From NCBI RefSeq assembly GCF_028369135.1, contig NZ_JAPWHW010000011.1, positions 101,087 to 165,086 on the forward strand: a stretch of DNA of 64,000 nucleotides, written 5' to 3'. Source of the DNA: Roseovarius sp. ZX-A-9. GTDB lineage: Bacteria; Pseudomonadota; Alphaproteobacteria; Rhodobacterales; Rhodobacteraceae. The translations under genes and the position numbers were made by a program. Positions 35,127 through 43,793 of this stretch are shown piece after piece (within the stretch, counting starts at the first letter, position 1; each line of letters opens with the position of its first letter). A model generated the notes under the pieces. It had not been told where the DNA came from and made no database searches. It saw nothing but the letters and a program-made list of their open reading frames with translations.

Positions 35127-36059
35127 TTAGGCGTTGAAGTTAAGGCGGAGGCCCGGTCTGGGCCAACGCAAATGCCCGAGCTCTCCTGTGGTCGACAGCG
35201 TGACATAGGCATCACGCATGTCCTCTCCACCGAATGCGATATTGGTGCAGAATGGATCGGGCATCGCGATCTCGTCGACGATGTCTCCGGAGGGAGAAAT
35301 CACAAGGATGGCGCCGCGATAGATCTGGCCAATGCAGATGTTGCCATCAGCGTCGATTGCAAGTGAATCAAAGCCTCGTTTCCCGTCAGGTGACGCCACC
35401 AGTCGACCGCCATGCGCGGCGCCCAACGTAGGATTGAGAACCGGTTGCCCCGCTGCGTCGAGATCGAAGGCCCAAAGGCGGCAGGTAAATGTTTCTGTTA
35501 CCCACAGCGTGCTGCCATCGGGAGACAGGCCTACGCCATTGGGGCTGTGAATGGGGAAAATGACCTCGCGCAATGCGCTGCCGTCGATCCGGCCGTACAA
35601 GACCGCTCCACGATCCATTTCACGTTCACGGACCTTACCGTGGTCGGTCATCCAGAACCCACCATTCTGGTCAAAGACGATGTCATTTGGCCCCTTCAGA
35701 GGGGCCTTGTCAGAATGGGTGTAGAGAACGCTAACCTGACCAGTCGCAAGATCTATGCGTTCGACCCTGCCGCCAGAATAATCCAGCGCCTGACCTGCGG
35801 GCAACAGACCCTCTTCGGCGCTTTCCTTCCACGCAAAGCCGCCGTTGTTGCAGATGTAAAGCGCGCCATCGGGGCCGATTGCCGCTCCGTTAGGGCCGCC
35901 GCCGGTTTTGGCGATGACGGTCTGGGTGCCATCGGCTGACACGCGCGTGACCTGGCCCCGCGCGATCTCGACCAGAATGACCGAGCCGTCCTCCATGACA
36001 ATCGGGCCTTCGGGAAATCTGAGGCCTTTGGTGATGGTGCGGATTTGCGATGATGTCAT
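35127..36059 (-). CDS. SMP-30/gluconolactonase family lactonase
   Basis: 310 residues from ATG 36059, picked because GGAG lies eight bases upstream (a TTG at 36095 is the alternative). Six-bladed propeller features: GLRFPEGPIVMEDGSVILVEI (metal-binding Glu), GGPNGAAIGPDGALYICNNGG, GPNDIVFDQNGGFWMTDHG (metal Asn/Asp), IHSPNGVGLSPDGSTLWVTET, FDSLAIDADGNICI. These enzymes open sugar or aldonic lactones using a divalent metal. It sits third in the divergent GntR-TPP-lactonase operon, so it probably hydrolyses a lactone made by a dehydrogenase of this cluster. Cytosolic; no signal peptide. Confidence 0.85.
   Translation of the reverse strand: MTSSQIRTITKGLRFPEGPIVMEDGSVILVEIARGQVTRVSADGTQTVIAKTGGGPNGAAIGPDGALYICNNGGFAWKESAEEGLLPAGQALDYSGGRVERIDLATGQVSVLYTHSDKAPLKGPNDIVFDQNGGFWMTDHGKVREREMDRGAVLYGRIDGSALREVIFPIHSPNGVGLSPDGSTLWVTETFTCRLWAFDLDAAGQPVLNPTLGAAHGGRLVASPDGKRGFDSLAIDADGNICIGQIYRGAILVISPSGDIVDEIAMPDPFCTNIAFGGEDMRDAYVTLSTTGELGHLRWPRPGLRLNFNA
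35535..35565. repeat. 31-bp direct repeat, copy 2 (inside lactonase gene)
   Basis: Identical to 25961-25991. Here it encodes VIFPIHSPNG, a conserved strand of the lactonase propeller, so this is the original copy. Confidence 0.9.
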
Positions 36060-36087
36060 GATGGGGATCTCCGGCTGGTTCGGCAAT

Positions 36088-37809
36088 TCAGGCAACGCTG
36101 AGCGCGCGCGTTTCGGAATAGGCTAGTCGTGCAAAGGAGACGTCCATTGAGGTTTGGACATCTATCACGGCTGGTCGCTTGTGGGTGCGGACCGTTTCGA
36201 GCGCGCGTATCAGGGCGTCGTTCAGCGCATCTAGCCCGGCCGCGTTGTAGCTGTCGCAACCCATGCCACGGGCAATAGCGGCGTAATCGACACGGCTGAA
36301 CTGAGTGGCGAACGGTCCGCGCGAATGCTGCGACCAGCCCAATGCGTCGTTGTTCATCACCACACAAATCACGGGAAGCTCGGCCTCGACCGCTGTTATG
36401 AGGCCATTCATCGTCATCGAGAAACCGCCATCGCCGCAAAAGGCCACAACGGGACTGTCGGGTGAGAGCAGTTTACGCGCCATGGCCGAGGGCACAGCGT
36501 ACCCCATCGGCCCGGCGCCTGCCGGTTGGATGAATTTCCCAGAGCCGCGCGTGCGCAGGCAATGCAGCATGAATATCCGGTTTTCGCCGGCATCGCAGGT
36601 ATAGATGGTTTGGGGCGGAAGGGTTTCCTGCATCGCGTGGATGATTTCGTGAGGAAAAAGCGACTTCGCGCCTGGCGCGGATGACGGTAACGGGGCGGTT
36701 AACGGGGCGTTCAACGAGAGGTGCCAGCTATCCACGGCAGGCCTGTCGGACCATTCGGCGGTCATGGCGTCCAGTGTCCTGCCGGCGTCGCCGATCAACG
36801 TCTGTGTTGCCGGTAGGGTCCAGGACGCGTTTCGCGGCTCGATATCGACCTGAATCAGAGCCTGTTGTGTCGGGTCGATCAGATCGGGATCGGCCTGCAC
36901 CGTGTCGGAAGCCGACAGTTTTGTGCCGATGGCAAAGATCACGTCGGCGCAGCCCACCGCGCAGTTGGCAAGCGGGTTTCCATAGCCGCCATAGACACCG
37001 CAGGATTGCGGGGAATCGTCGCTAAAGACGCCTTTGCCGGCGGGTGAGGTCACGACAGGAATCCCGGATTTATCTGCGAACCGCATCAGTGCGTCTTCGG
37101 CTCCTCCGACGCGGACACCGTTCCCGGCGATAATCAGCGGACGCGCGGCGTGGCCCAGCATGTCCAGGGTGGACCCAAGAGCGGGCAGGCTGGAATTAGC
37201 GGCGTTGATGTATGGGGCGGTCGGATAAAGGCGTGGCACGCTCTCACCGCCTGCGTTTCCATCTAGAGCGTGCAATCCGTAGATCATCGCCACCGGCCCC
37301 GGCGTTCCGGCCAGAGCATGTTTGATGGCCAGTTGCGTTCCGATGACCGCAGGATTCGGGGCGTCAGCGGTAAACACCTGTTTGGTGATGGCCGCGAATG
37401 CCTGCCGGGCGTCCCAGTTGCCATACTCGCCTGTGCCGGATTGGTAGGGCGCGTGCAGGGAATATCCGGGTGTGTCGGAGAAATCCGTCAGCAACAGCAT
37501 CGGTGATGAGGACAGATGCGCCTCTATAGTTCCCAGCATACCATTGCCCAAAACCCATGGCCCCTGTCCCAGCAGGGCCCCTGGCACACCGGTAATGCGC
37601 CCTACGGTTTCCGCCATGACAGCGCCCAGGCTTTCTTCGCGCACGAGGATGGTACGGATTTGGTCCTGTCGTTTTTCCAGCGCGCCGAAAATGCGCCCGG
37701 TATGGCCGCCCGATAGGCCAAAGACATATTTGATCCCGGCGGAAACCAACACATCTACGATCGCGTCTGCCGCAGGAACCGGAGTTTCGTACAGTTGTTG
37801 CCAGGTCAT
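36088..37809 (-). CDS. thiamine-diphosphate-dependent enzyme (acetolactate-synthase-like)
   Basis: 573 residues. N-terminal PYR domain (VLVSAGIKYVFGLSGGHTGRIFGAL, with a Glu in LVREESLGAVMAETVGRITG in the position of the catalytic Glu), a central DHS-FAD-like domain, and the C-terminal PP domain with GDGGFSMTMNGLITAVEAELPVICVVMNNDALG (GDG...N(N) thiamine-diphosphate/Mg motif). It cleaves or joins 2-keto acids. Second gene after the GntR regulator (ATGA overlap), before the lactonase. Not an acetolactate synthase by context; substrate unknown. Confidence 0.85.
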   Translation of the reverse strand: MTWQQLYETPVPAADAIVDVLVSAGIKYVFGLSGGHTGRIFGALEKRQDQIRTILVREESLGAVMAETVGRITGVPGALLGQGPWVLGNGMLGTIEAHLSSSPMLLLTDFSDTPGYSLHAPYQSGTGEYGNWDARQAFAAITKQVFTADAPNPAVIGTQLAIKHALAGTPGPVAMIYGLHALDGNAGGESVPRLYPTAPYINAANSSLPALGSTLDMLGHAARPLIIAGNGVRVGGAEDALMRFADKSGIPVVTSPAGKGVFSDDSPQSCGVYGGYGNPLANCAVGCADVIFAIGTKLSASDTVQADPDLIDPTQQALIQVDIEPRNASWTLPATQTLIGDAGRTLDAMTAEWSDRPAVDSWHLSLNAPLTAPLPSSAPGAKSLFPHEIIHAMQETLPPQTIYTCDAGENRIFMLHCLRTRGSGKFIQPAGAGPMGYAVPSAMARKLLSPDSPVVAFCGDGGFSMTMNGLITAVEAELPVICVVMNNDALGWSQHSRGPFATQFSRVDYAAIARGMGCDSYNAAGLDALNDALIRALETVRTHKRPAVIDVQTSMDVSFARLAYSETRALSVA

Positions 37810-38507
37810 GTGCGGTTCTTGGTCTGGGCTTCCAGATGAGCGAGAATCGGCGTTGCTCCATCCGAGATATCCAGCTGAATGGCGCGCCTTGCCGTTTCCT
37901 TGTCCCCCTCACGCAGCGCGTTGATCAAGGTGATATGGCGGTGCTCGCTTAAATTGCTGGGGGCCTCGCGGTGCTCATAAAGGGCATTCAGCAGTGGCCC
38001 CATCTGAAGCCAAAGCCCTTCGACGATCTTGAGCAACCGTTGAGAGCCACCAGCCGCGCATAGCGTAAGGTGAAACTGCTGGTTATAGGCCAGAGCCGAG
38101 GCGAAATCGGCGTTTTCCTTCGCTTCGATCAACTGCGTGTGGAGGGTCGCCAGCGTGTTGATGGTTTCGGCGCTGATGCGTTCTGCGGCGCGATATGCGC
38201 CCTCGCCCTCAAGAAGTTCACGCAATGTGCGTAGGTCTTCGTAGCCGGTCACGTCCAGCTGGGCCACGATAAACGAGCGCCCGGCGGTTTGCGTCAGTGC
38301 CCCCTCGGCGGCCAGTTGCACAAGGGCCTCGCGCACGGGGGTCGGGCTGATCCCGAGGCCAGCGGCCAGATTTCGAATGGTCAGCTTGGCGCCGGGTTTG
38401 AGCCCGCCGGTCATAAGATTGCGCTTTAGCTCGTTATAAGCCTCGGTCGTGAGGTTCACGTGCGCCAAGGAGCGCACTTTGAATTCTGGCGGTTCGGCTG
38501 CGGTCAT
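37806..38507 (-). CDS. GntR/FCD-family transcriptional regulator
   Basis: 233 residues from ATG 38507 (AAGGGG upstream). The winged HTH (AYNELKRNLMTGGLKPGAKLTIRNLAAGLGISPTPVREALVQLAAEGALTQ) is GntR-type, and the C-terminus is an FCD ligand domain (LRTLRELLEGEGAYRAAERIS, YNQQFHLTLCAAGGSQRLLKIVEGLW, SEHRHITLINALREGD). It probably represses both divergent operons through the inverted repeat at 38603-38636 until a catabolic acid binds. Confidence 0.92.
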   Translation of the reverse strand: MTAAEPPEFKVRSLAHVNLTTEAYNELKRNLMTGGLKPGAKLTIRNLAAGLGISPTPVREALVQLAAEGALTQTAGRSFIVAQLDVTGYEDLRTLRELLEGEGAYRAAERISAETINTLATLHTQLIEAKENADFASALAYNQQFHLTLCAAGGSQRLLKIVEGLWLQMGPLLNALYEHREAPSNLSEHRHITLINALREGDKETARRAIQLDISDGATPILAHLEAQTKNRT

Positions 38508-38602
38508 CTGATGCCCCTTCGTGACGAGATTCCAGTTGGCCGCCGTCAAGATCGCAGATGGCGGGCAGGGGCACTCTATATTAGGCGCGCTGTTTGATCA
38601 AG

Positions 38603-38636
38603 TTTGATATATCATATTTCCTATTGATATATCAAA
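38603..38636. promoter_or_regulatory. probable GntR operator (double palindrome)
   Basis: TTTGATATATCA (38603-38614) and TGATATATCAAA (38625-38636) are exact inverted arms around a 10-base spacer. Each contains the self-palindrome TGATATATCA, with centres 20 bases apart (two helical turns). It lies between the divergent GntR and TPP-enzyme genes. The core fits the style of FadR-type GntR operators. Confidence 0.8.
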
Positions 38637-38694
38637 TATCATTTGCTAGACCCCTCGTTGTTCTCGGGAGGAACAGGACGAGGGAGGAGCGACG

Positions 38695-40407
38695 ATGAGC
38701 GCAGATTCGAATCAATCGGGGCAGGCGACCGTAGCGGTCACGCTGGCCGCATCACTCAAGCGGCATGGCATTGACGTGCTGTTCGGGCAAAGCCTGCCAA
38801 GCGCGCTGCATCTGGTCGCGCCAGATTTCAACATGCTTCAGGTCAATTACCGGACGGAAAACGCCGGTGGGACCATGGCGGATGGCTATGCGCGGATCTC
38901 GAATAAGATCGGCGTTGTGACGGCGCAGAATGGTCCGGCGGCGACGCTGTTGGTGCCGCCCATGGCCGAGGCCCTGAAGGCATCCGTGCCGATCCTTGCC
39001 GTCGTGCAAGAGGTCGACCGCGCCAGCACGGACCGTAATGCGTTTCAGGAATTCGACCACATGAGCCTGTTCGCCTCGTGCACCAAATGGGTGCGCCGGA
39101 TTGATACGGCAAGCCGCGTTGAGGATTACGTTGATATGGCCGTGACGGCGGCAACGACAGGGCGGCCTGGCCCCGTTGCATTGCTTTGCCCGGCGGATTT
39201 GCTGAACGAAGTGCACAGTGTGGCCAAGGCCCGCGTGTCTGAAATGGGCCACTTTCCCTTGGATCGCGTCGGGCCTGACCCTGACCGTATCCGCGAGGCG
39301 GCGCGCCTGATTGCTGGCGCCCGGTCGCCCTTGGTCATCGCGGGCGGTGGTGTTCATTTGTCCGATGCCGTCGAGGCGCTGACCGACCTGCAAGAGTCCG
39401 CCAGCCTTCCGGTTGGGACCACAAACATGGGCAAGGGTACAGTCGACGAAACGCATCCCTTGTCGCTTGGCGTGCTGGCCAATGCGCTGGCCACCGGCGC
39501 GCCCACGCGCCCGATGAAACCCTTGCTGGACGAGGCCGACGTGGTCCTGTTGATCGGTACGCGCACCAACCAGAACGGTACGGACAGTTGGAAGCTATAC
39601 CCGCAAGGCGCCACGTTCATTCATATCGACATTGACGGCACCGAAGTTGGCCGCAACTACGAGGCGCACCGTCTGGTGGGCGACGCGCGCCTTGCGCTGC
39701 GAGCGCTAAAGGATGCGCTGCTGGCCGAGGATCTCGGCGCGCGTCACACGGCGCGCCCCGCCTTGGAAAAACGTATCGTCGAAATGCGCGAACAAGGCCA
39801 ACGCGAAGCCGCGCCGCAAATGACGTCGGACAAAACGCCAATCCGCCCCGAGCGGATCATGGCCGAACTTGGATCGCGCATTGACGCCGAAACCATCGTC
39901 GCGGCCGATGCCAGTTATTCGTCACTGTGGGTTCTTGGGTTTCTCACCGCGCGCCGCGCCGGTCAGCGGTTTCTGACACCGCGCGGTTTGGCGGGCCTTG
40001 GGTGGGGGCTACCGCTGGCCATCGGGGCCAAGGTTGCAGCGCCCGAAAAGAAGGTGTTCACGCTGGTCGGTGACGGGGGCTTCGCCCATAGCTGGCAAGA
40101 GCTGGAGACAGCGCACCGCATGGGGCTGGATCTGGTTGTTATCGTGTTGAGCAACGGCATCCTTGGCTTTCAAAAACATGCCGAGCTGATCAAGTTCGGA
40201 GGTCACACCGGGGCCATCGGTCTGGGATCTGTCGATCACGCGGGCGTTGCGCGCGCCGTTGGGTGCGAGGGGATCCGCATTGAAACCATAGATCAGCTAA
40301 AGGCCGCTTTGGACCATGCAATGACCGCCAAAGGCGTCGTCGTTCTGGATGTGGTCACGGATGCCGACGCGCACCCGCCGATCACGATGTTCGAAGGTCA
40401 CCTTTGA
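38695..40407 (+). CDS. thiamine-diphosphate-dependent enzyme, second paralog
   Basis: 570 residues; GGGAGGAG before ATG 38695. PYR domain with VNYRTENAGGTMADGYARISNKIGVVTAQNGPAATLLVPPMAEA (catalytic Glu in RTEN), central domain with LIAGARSPLVIAGGGVHLSDAVEAL, and PP domain with KVFTLVGDGGFAHSWQELETAHRMGLDLVVIVLSNGILG. Like the paralog at 36088, it belongs to the acetolactate-synthase large-subunit-like enzymes. Two TPP enzymes in one cluster suggest two separate C-C bond steps or a heteromeric enzyme; substrate not identifiable. Confidence 0.88.
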   Translation: MSADSNQSGQATVAVTLAASLKRHGIDVLFGQSLPSALHLVAPDFNMLQVNYRTENAGGTMADGYARISNKIGVVTAQNGPAATLLVPPMAEALKASVPILAVVQEVDRASTDRNAFQEFDHMSLFASCTKWVRRIDTASRVEDYVDMAVTAATTGRPGPVALLCPADLLNEVHSVAKARVSEMGHFPLDRVGPDPDRIREAARLIAGARSPLVIAGGGVHLSDAVEALTDLQESASLPVGTTNMGKGTVDETHPLSLGVLANALATGAPTRPMKPLLDEADVVLLIGTRTNQNGTDSWKLYPQGATFIHIDIDGTEVGRNYEAHRLVGDARLALRALKDALLAEDLGARHTARPALEKRIVEMREQGQREAAPQMTSDKTPIRPERIMAELGSRIDAETIVAADASYSSLWVLGFLTARRAGQRFLTPRGLAGLGWGLPLAIGAKVAAPEKKVFTLVGDGGFAHSWQELETAHRMGLDLVVIVLSNGILGFQKHAELIKFGGHTGAIGLGSVDHAGVARAVGCEGIRIETIDQLKAALDHAMTAKGVVVLDVVTDADAHPPITMFEGHL

Positions 40408-40419
40408 GAGGGGCGCGAC

Positions 40420-41304
40420 ATGCAGCTTGTTTTACAGCTATTGATGTCCGGAATCCTTCTGGGCGGGGTCTATGCGCTGGCAGCGCTGGGTCTGAACATG
40501 ATCTTCGGCGTCGCCAAGATCGTCAATTTCGCGCATGGCGAGTTTCTGATGTTGGGGATGTACGCCGGGTTCTGGCTGATGGTGCTGACCGGCATCAACC
40601 CCTATTGGGGATCGCCGTTGATCGCAGTCGTGTTCTTTGTGCTGGGTATGGCCTTTTATTGGGGCATCATGCGGTTCACGATCTACTCGACCGAACTGAC
40701 CCAAGTATTCACGACGCTTGGCCTGTCGATCGCGCTTCAGAACCTTGCGCTGGTGCTGTTCTCGGCTGATTACCGGACCATCCAGACCATGCCGGATGGC
40801 ATGTCATCGTTGCAATTTCTTGGTTTTCACCTGTCCACCGACCGTGTGATCGCTTTCTTCTTTGCCATGGCGATTTTTGCCGGCCTTATCCTGTTCCTGA
40901 AGCGCACATTCACCGGACGCGCGATCGAGGCGGTTTCGCAGGATCTGATGGCCGCCCGGCTGATGGGCATCGATACGCAGAAGATCTTTTTGATCACTTT
41001 TGGTCTGGGGATCAGCATCACAGGTGTTGCCGGTGCGGTGCTGGTGCCGTCCTTCTACGCCTTTCCATCGGTCGGTACATTCTTTGTTCTGATCGCCTTT
41101 GTCGTCGTAGTTCTGGGCGGGCTGGGCAGTGTGACCGGCACGGTAGTGGGCGGTATCGCGCTGGGGCTGATTGAGTCCTACGTCGGTTACTTCAGCCCGG
41201 ACCTGAAGGAAGCGACCCACTTCATCCTGCTCATCCTGCTTCTATCCATCCGGCCCCACGGCCTGTTGGGTGTGAAGGGTGCGGAAAAGGAGACGCTCAA
41301 ATGA
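40420..41304 (+). CDS. livH: branched-chain-type ABC permease LivH
   Basis: 294 residues, eight or so membrane helices; MQLVLQLLMSGILLGGVYALAALGLNMIFGVAKIVNFAHGEFLMLGMYAGF is the classic LivH start, and GRAIEAVSQDLMAARLMGIDTQKIFLITFGLGISITGVAGAVL carries the EAA-type coupling loop. With LivM it forms the inner-membrane channel of a HAAT-family importer. Overlaps livM by four bases. Confidence 0.93.
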   Translation: MQLVLQLLMSGILLGGVYALAALGLNMIFGVAKIVNFAHGEFLMLGMYAGFWLMVLTGINPYWGSPLIAVVFFVLGMAFYWGIMRFTIYSTELTQVFTTLGLSIALQNLALVLFSADYRTIQTMPDGMSSLQFLGFHLSTDRVIAFFFAMAIFAGLILFLKRTFTGRAIEAVSQDLMAARLMGIDTQKIFLITFGLGISITGVAGAVLVPSFYAFPSVGTFFVLIAFVVVVLGGLGSVTGTVVGGIALGLIESYVGYFSPDLKEATHFILLILLLSIRPHGLLGVKGAEKETLK

Positions 41305-42329
41305 ACTGGCTATCAGACTATTTCGATATACGGCGCACCGATGCGATCTGGACCGTCTTGCTGCTGGCGATGACGCTGGGGCTGCCACTGTTCATCTCGA
41401 ACAACTACTATCTGAACGTGCTGGTTCTGGTGTTTCTCTATGCTGGCATGGCGTCTGCGTGGAACATTTTGGGCGGCATGGCTGGTCAGTTTTCGCTAGG
41501 ACATACGGCGTTCTTTGGTACCGGTGCATATACCTCGACGCTGCTTTACAACTATCTGGGCGTTTCGCCTTGGCTGGGGCTGATTGCGGGTGGCATCGTC
41601 AGCATGTTCTTTGCTGTAATCATCGCCTACCCGGCGTTCCGTATGCGCGGTGTCTTCTTTGCAATGGCAACGCTTGCGTTCGGCGAAGCGATCCGCATCC
41701 TGCTGATCTATTCACGCAAGTTCGTGGATATGCCCTATGGCCTATCGATCAACTGGGAGCCTGGCTTTAGCCGCATGATCTTCGAGGAACGTTCCTCCTA
41801 TGCGTTCTTGACCGGGGGTTTCCTGTTGATCGTCACGCTGGTCGCTTACGGTTTGTCGCGAAGCTATATCGGCACCTATCTACGGGCTATCCGCGACAGC
41901 GAGGAGGCCGCTGTTGCCGCAGGTGTGCCCATGCGGCGATACAAGATGATCGCGCTGCTGATTTCTGCCTTTTTCACATCGGCGGGCGGCACCATCCTGG
42001 CTCAATACGTCCTCTATATCGAACCGACATCCGTGTTCAGCATCAACTATTCGATTGATTTGCCGCTGATGTCCTTGATTGGCGGGATCGGTACCGTGGC
42101 CGGGCCCATTCTCGGGGCCGTCATTGCCCTGCCTTTGCGCGATGTGCTGCTTGAATTGTTCGGTGGTGCGGCGGCGGGGATGCACCTGGTTATCTATGGT
42201 GTGTTGCTGATGGTGATCGTCATCATCCTGCCGGATGGGTTGATCGGCGGCGTCAAGTCATTGCTGCGCCGTCTGCAGCGTGGCCAGACATCCGGAAATC
42301 GGACGACTGACAAGCGGGGTCGTAAATAA
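41301..42329 (+). CDS. livM: branched-chain-type ABC permease LivM
   Basis: 342 residues; AGMASAWNILGGMAGQFSLGHTAFFGTGAYTSTLLY and YIGTYLRAIRDSEEAAVAAGVPMRRYKMIALLISAFFTSAGGTILAQY are the LivM hallmarks (coupling loop with E-x-A-A-A-x-G). Partner of LivH in the importer. Its stop shares a base with the LivG start. Confidence 0.93.
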   Translation: MNWLSDYFDIRRTDAIWTVLLLAMTLGLPLFISNNYYLNVLVLVFLYAGMASAWNILGGMAGQFSLGHTAFFGTGAYTSTLLYNYLGVSPWLGLIAGGIVSMFFAVIIAYPAFRMRGVFFAMATLAFGEAIRILLIYSRKFVDMPYGLSINWEPGFSRMIFEERSSYAFLTGGFLLIVTLVAYGLSRSYIGTYLRAIRDSEEAAVAAGVPMRRYKMIALLISAFFTSAGGTILAQYVLYIEPTSVFSINYSIDLPLMSLIGGIGTVAGPILGAVIALPLRDVLLELFGGAAAGMHLVIYGVLLMVIVIILPDGLIGGVKSLLRRLQRGQTSGNRTTDKRGRK

Positions 42330-43075
42330 TGTTGCAGATCGACAATGTAACAAAACGCTTTGGCGGGTTGGTTGCCGTGGACGCGGTATCGTTGACCGTG
42401 AATGAGGGCGAGATCATCGGCTTGATCGGCCCGAATGGCGCAGGCAAGACGACGCTCTATAACGTGATCGCGGGCACCTTTCCCGCAACCCAAGGCAGCA
42501 TCCATTTCCGTGGCCAGCGCATCGACGGCAAGCGGGCGGATGAAACATGTATGCTGGGGCTGGCGCGCACGTTCCAGATCCCGCAGGTTTTCGGATCGAT
42601 GACGGTGGGTGACAGCATCATGGTGGGTGCGTTTCTGCGCAGCCGATCGCGCCGTGTGGCGCGGCGGCGTGCCGAAGAGGTCGCAGAGGCAGTTGGCCTT
42701 GGCCATCGTTTCGATCTGCCGACAACTTCTCTCACCACTGCCGAGCGCAAGCGCCTGGAGGTTGCGCGCACGCTGGCGACCGATCCAGGCATGATCCTGC
42801 TGGACGAGGTCATGGCCGGATTGAACCATACCGAGGTGCAGCTAATGCTGGACCTGGTTTCATCATTGCGCGACGGCGGCCTGACGGTCCTGTTTGTCGA
42901 ACACAACCTGTCGGCAGTGATGCAGATCTGCGATCGGATCGCGGTGTTGGATCATGGTGCCAAGATTGCAGACGGGCTGCCCACCGAGGTGATGGAAAAC
43001 CGCGAGGTGATTACCGCGTATCTGGGCGCACCAGCCGAAGACGGTGAAAACCAGGCAGGAGGCGATCATGCTTGA
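42329..43075 (+). CDS. livG: ABC transporter ATPase LivG
   Basis: 248 residues; Walker A GPNGAGKTT, Q-loop region RTFQIPQVFGSMTV, a degenerate signature (LTTAERKRLEVAR), Walker B MILLDEVMAGL, H-loop VLFVEHNLSAVM. The signature LTTAERKR replaces the usual LSGGQ-type start, as often in LivG proteins (LPYGxQRxLE). Cytoplasmic motor of the importer. Confidence 0.92.
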   Translation: MLQIDNVTKRFGGLVAVDAVSLTVNEGEIIGLIGPNGAGKTTLYNVIAGTFPATQGSIHFRGQRIDGKRADETCMLGLARTFQIPQVFGSMTVGDSIMVGAFLRSRSRRVARRRAEEVAEAVGLGHRFDLPTTSLTTAERKRLEVARTLATDPGMILLDEVMAGLNHTEVQLMLDLVSSLRDGGLTVLFVEHNLSAVMQICDRIAVLDHGAKIADGLPTEVMENREVITAYLGAPAEDGENQAGGDHA

Positions 43076-43793
43076 GGTCGAGAATCTGCATGCCGGTTAC
43101 GGGGATGCCGAAGTCCTTTTCGGCATCGACCTGAAGGTCGAAAAGGGCGAGGCGGTTGCGATCGTCGGCTCGAACGGGGCCGGTAAGACAACGCTGCTGC
43201 GCGCGCTGTCGGGGATCATCGCCCCGACACAGGGCAACGTGCGGCTTCTGGGCGAGGATGTGGCCGGCATGCATACTCATGCGTTGGTCGAAAAGGGGAT
43301 CGTCATGGTCCCCGAAGGACGGCGCCTGTTTCCGCGCATGTCCGTGCGTCGCAACTTGGAAATCGCCGCCTATTCAAAACGTGCCCGCCCCCACATCGAG
43401 CAACGGCTGCGCGAGGTTTACGAGCTGTTCCCGATCCTTCAGGAACGCTCGGATCAGTTGGGTGGAACGCTGTCGGGCGGACAGCAACAGATGGTCGCCA
43501 TCGCGCGCGGGCTGGTGGCAACACCGCAGATCCTGATGCTGGATGAGGTGTCCCTGGGATTGGCGCCGGTGATGGTGTCACGGGTCTATGACGCGATCCG
43601 CGCCATTCGGGATACCGGCGTCACGCTGGTCCTGGTTGAACAGAACGTAAGTCAGGCATTGTCCGTAGCGGACCGTGCCTATGTGGTCCAGCAAGGCAAG
43701 GTCGTATTGTCCGGCACCGGTAAGGAGCTGAAGGACAACAAGGAGGTGCGCCGCGTCTATCTGGGTCTTGGTCCATCAGAGGAGGAAAACTAA
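43068..43793 (+). CDS. livF: ABC transporter ATPase LivF
   Basis: 241 residues from ATG 43068 (GGAGG upstream; overlaps livG end). Walker A GSNGAGKTT, MVPEGRRLFPRMSVRRNLEIAAY, signature LSGGQQQMVAIARGL, Walker B ILMLDEVSLGLAPV, H-loop LVLVEQNVSQAL. Second motor subunit. Confidence 0.93.
   Translation: MLEVENLHAGYGDAEVLFGIDLKVEKGEAVAIVGSNGAGKTTLLRALSGIIAPTQGNVRLLGEDVAGMHTHALVEKGIVMVPEGRRLFPRMSVRRNLEIAAYSKRARPHIEQRLREVYELFPILQERSDQLGGTLSGGQQQMVAIARGLVATPQILMLDEVSLGLAPVMVSRVYDAIRAIRDTGVTLVLVEQNVSQALSVADRAYVVQQGKVVLSGTGKELKDNKEVRRVYLGLGPSEEEN

Noticed and set aside
36088..40407. Acetolactate synthase (ilvB) for branched-chain amino acid synthesis
   Set aside because: No small subunit gene, GntR regulator and lactonase/importer context; a catabolic TPP role is more likely.
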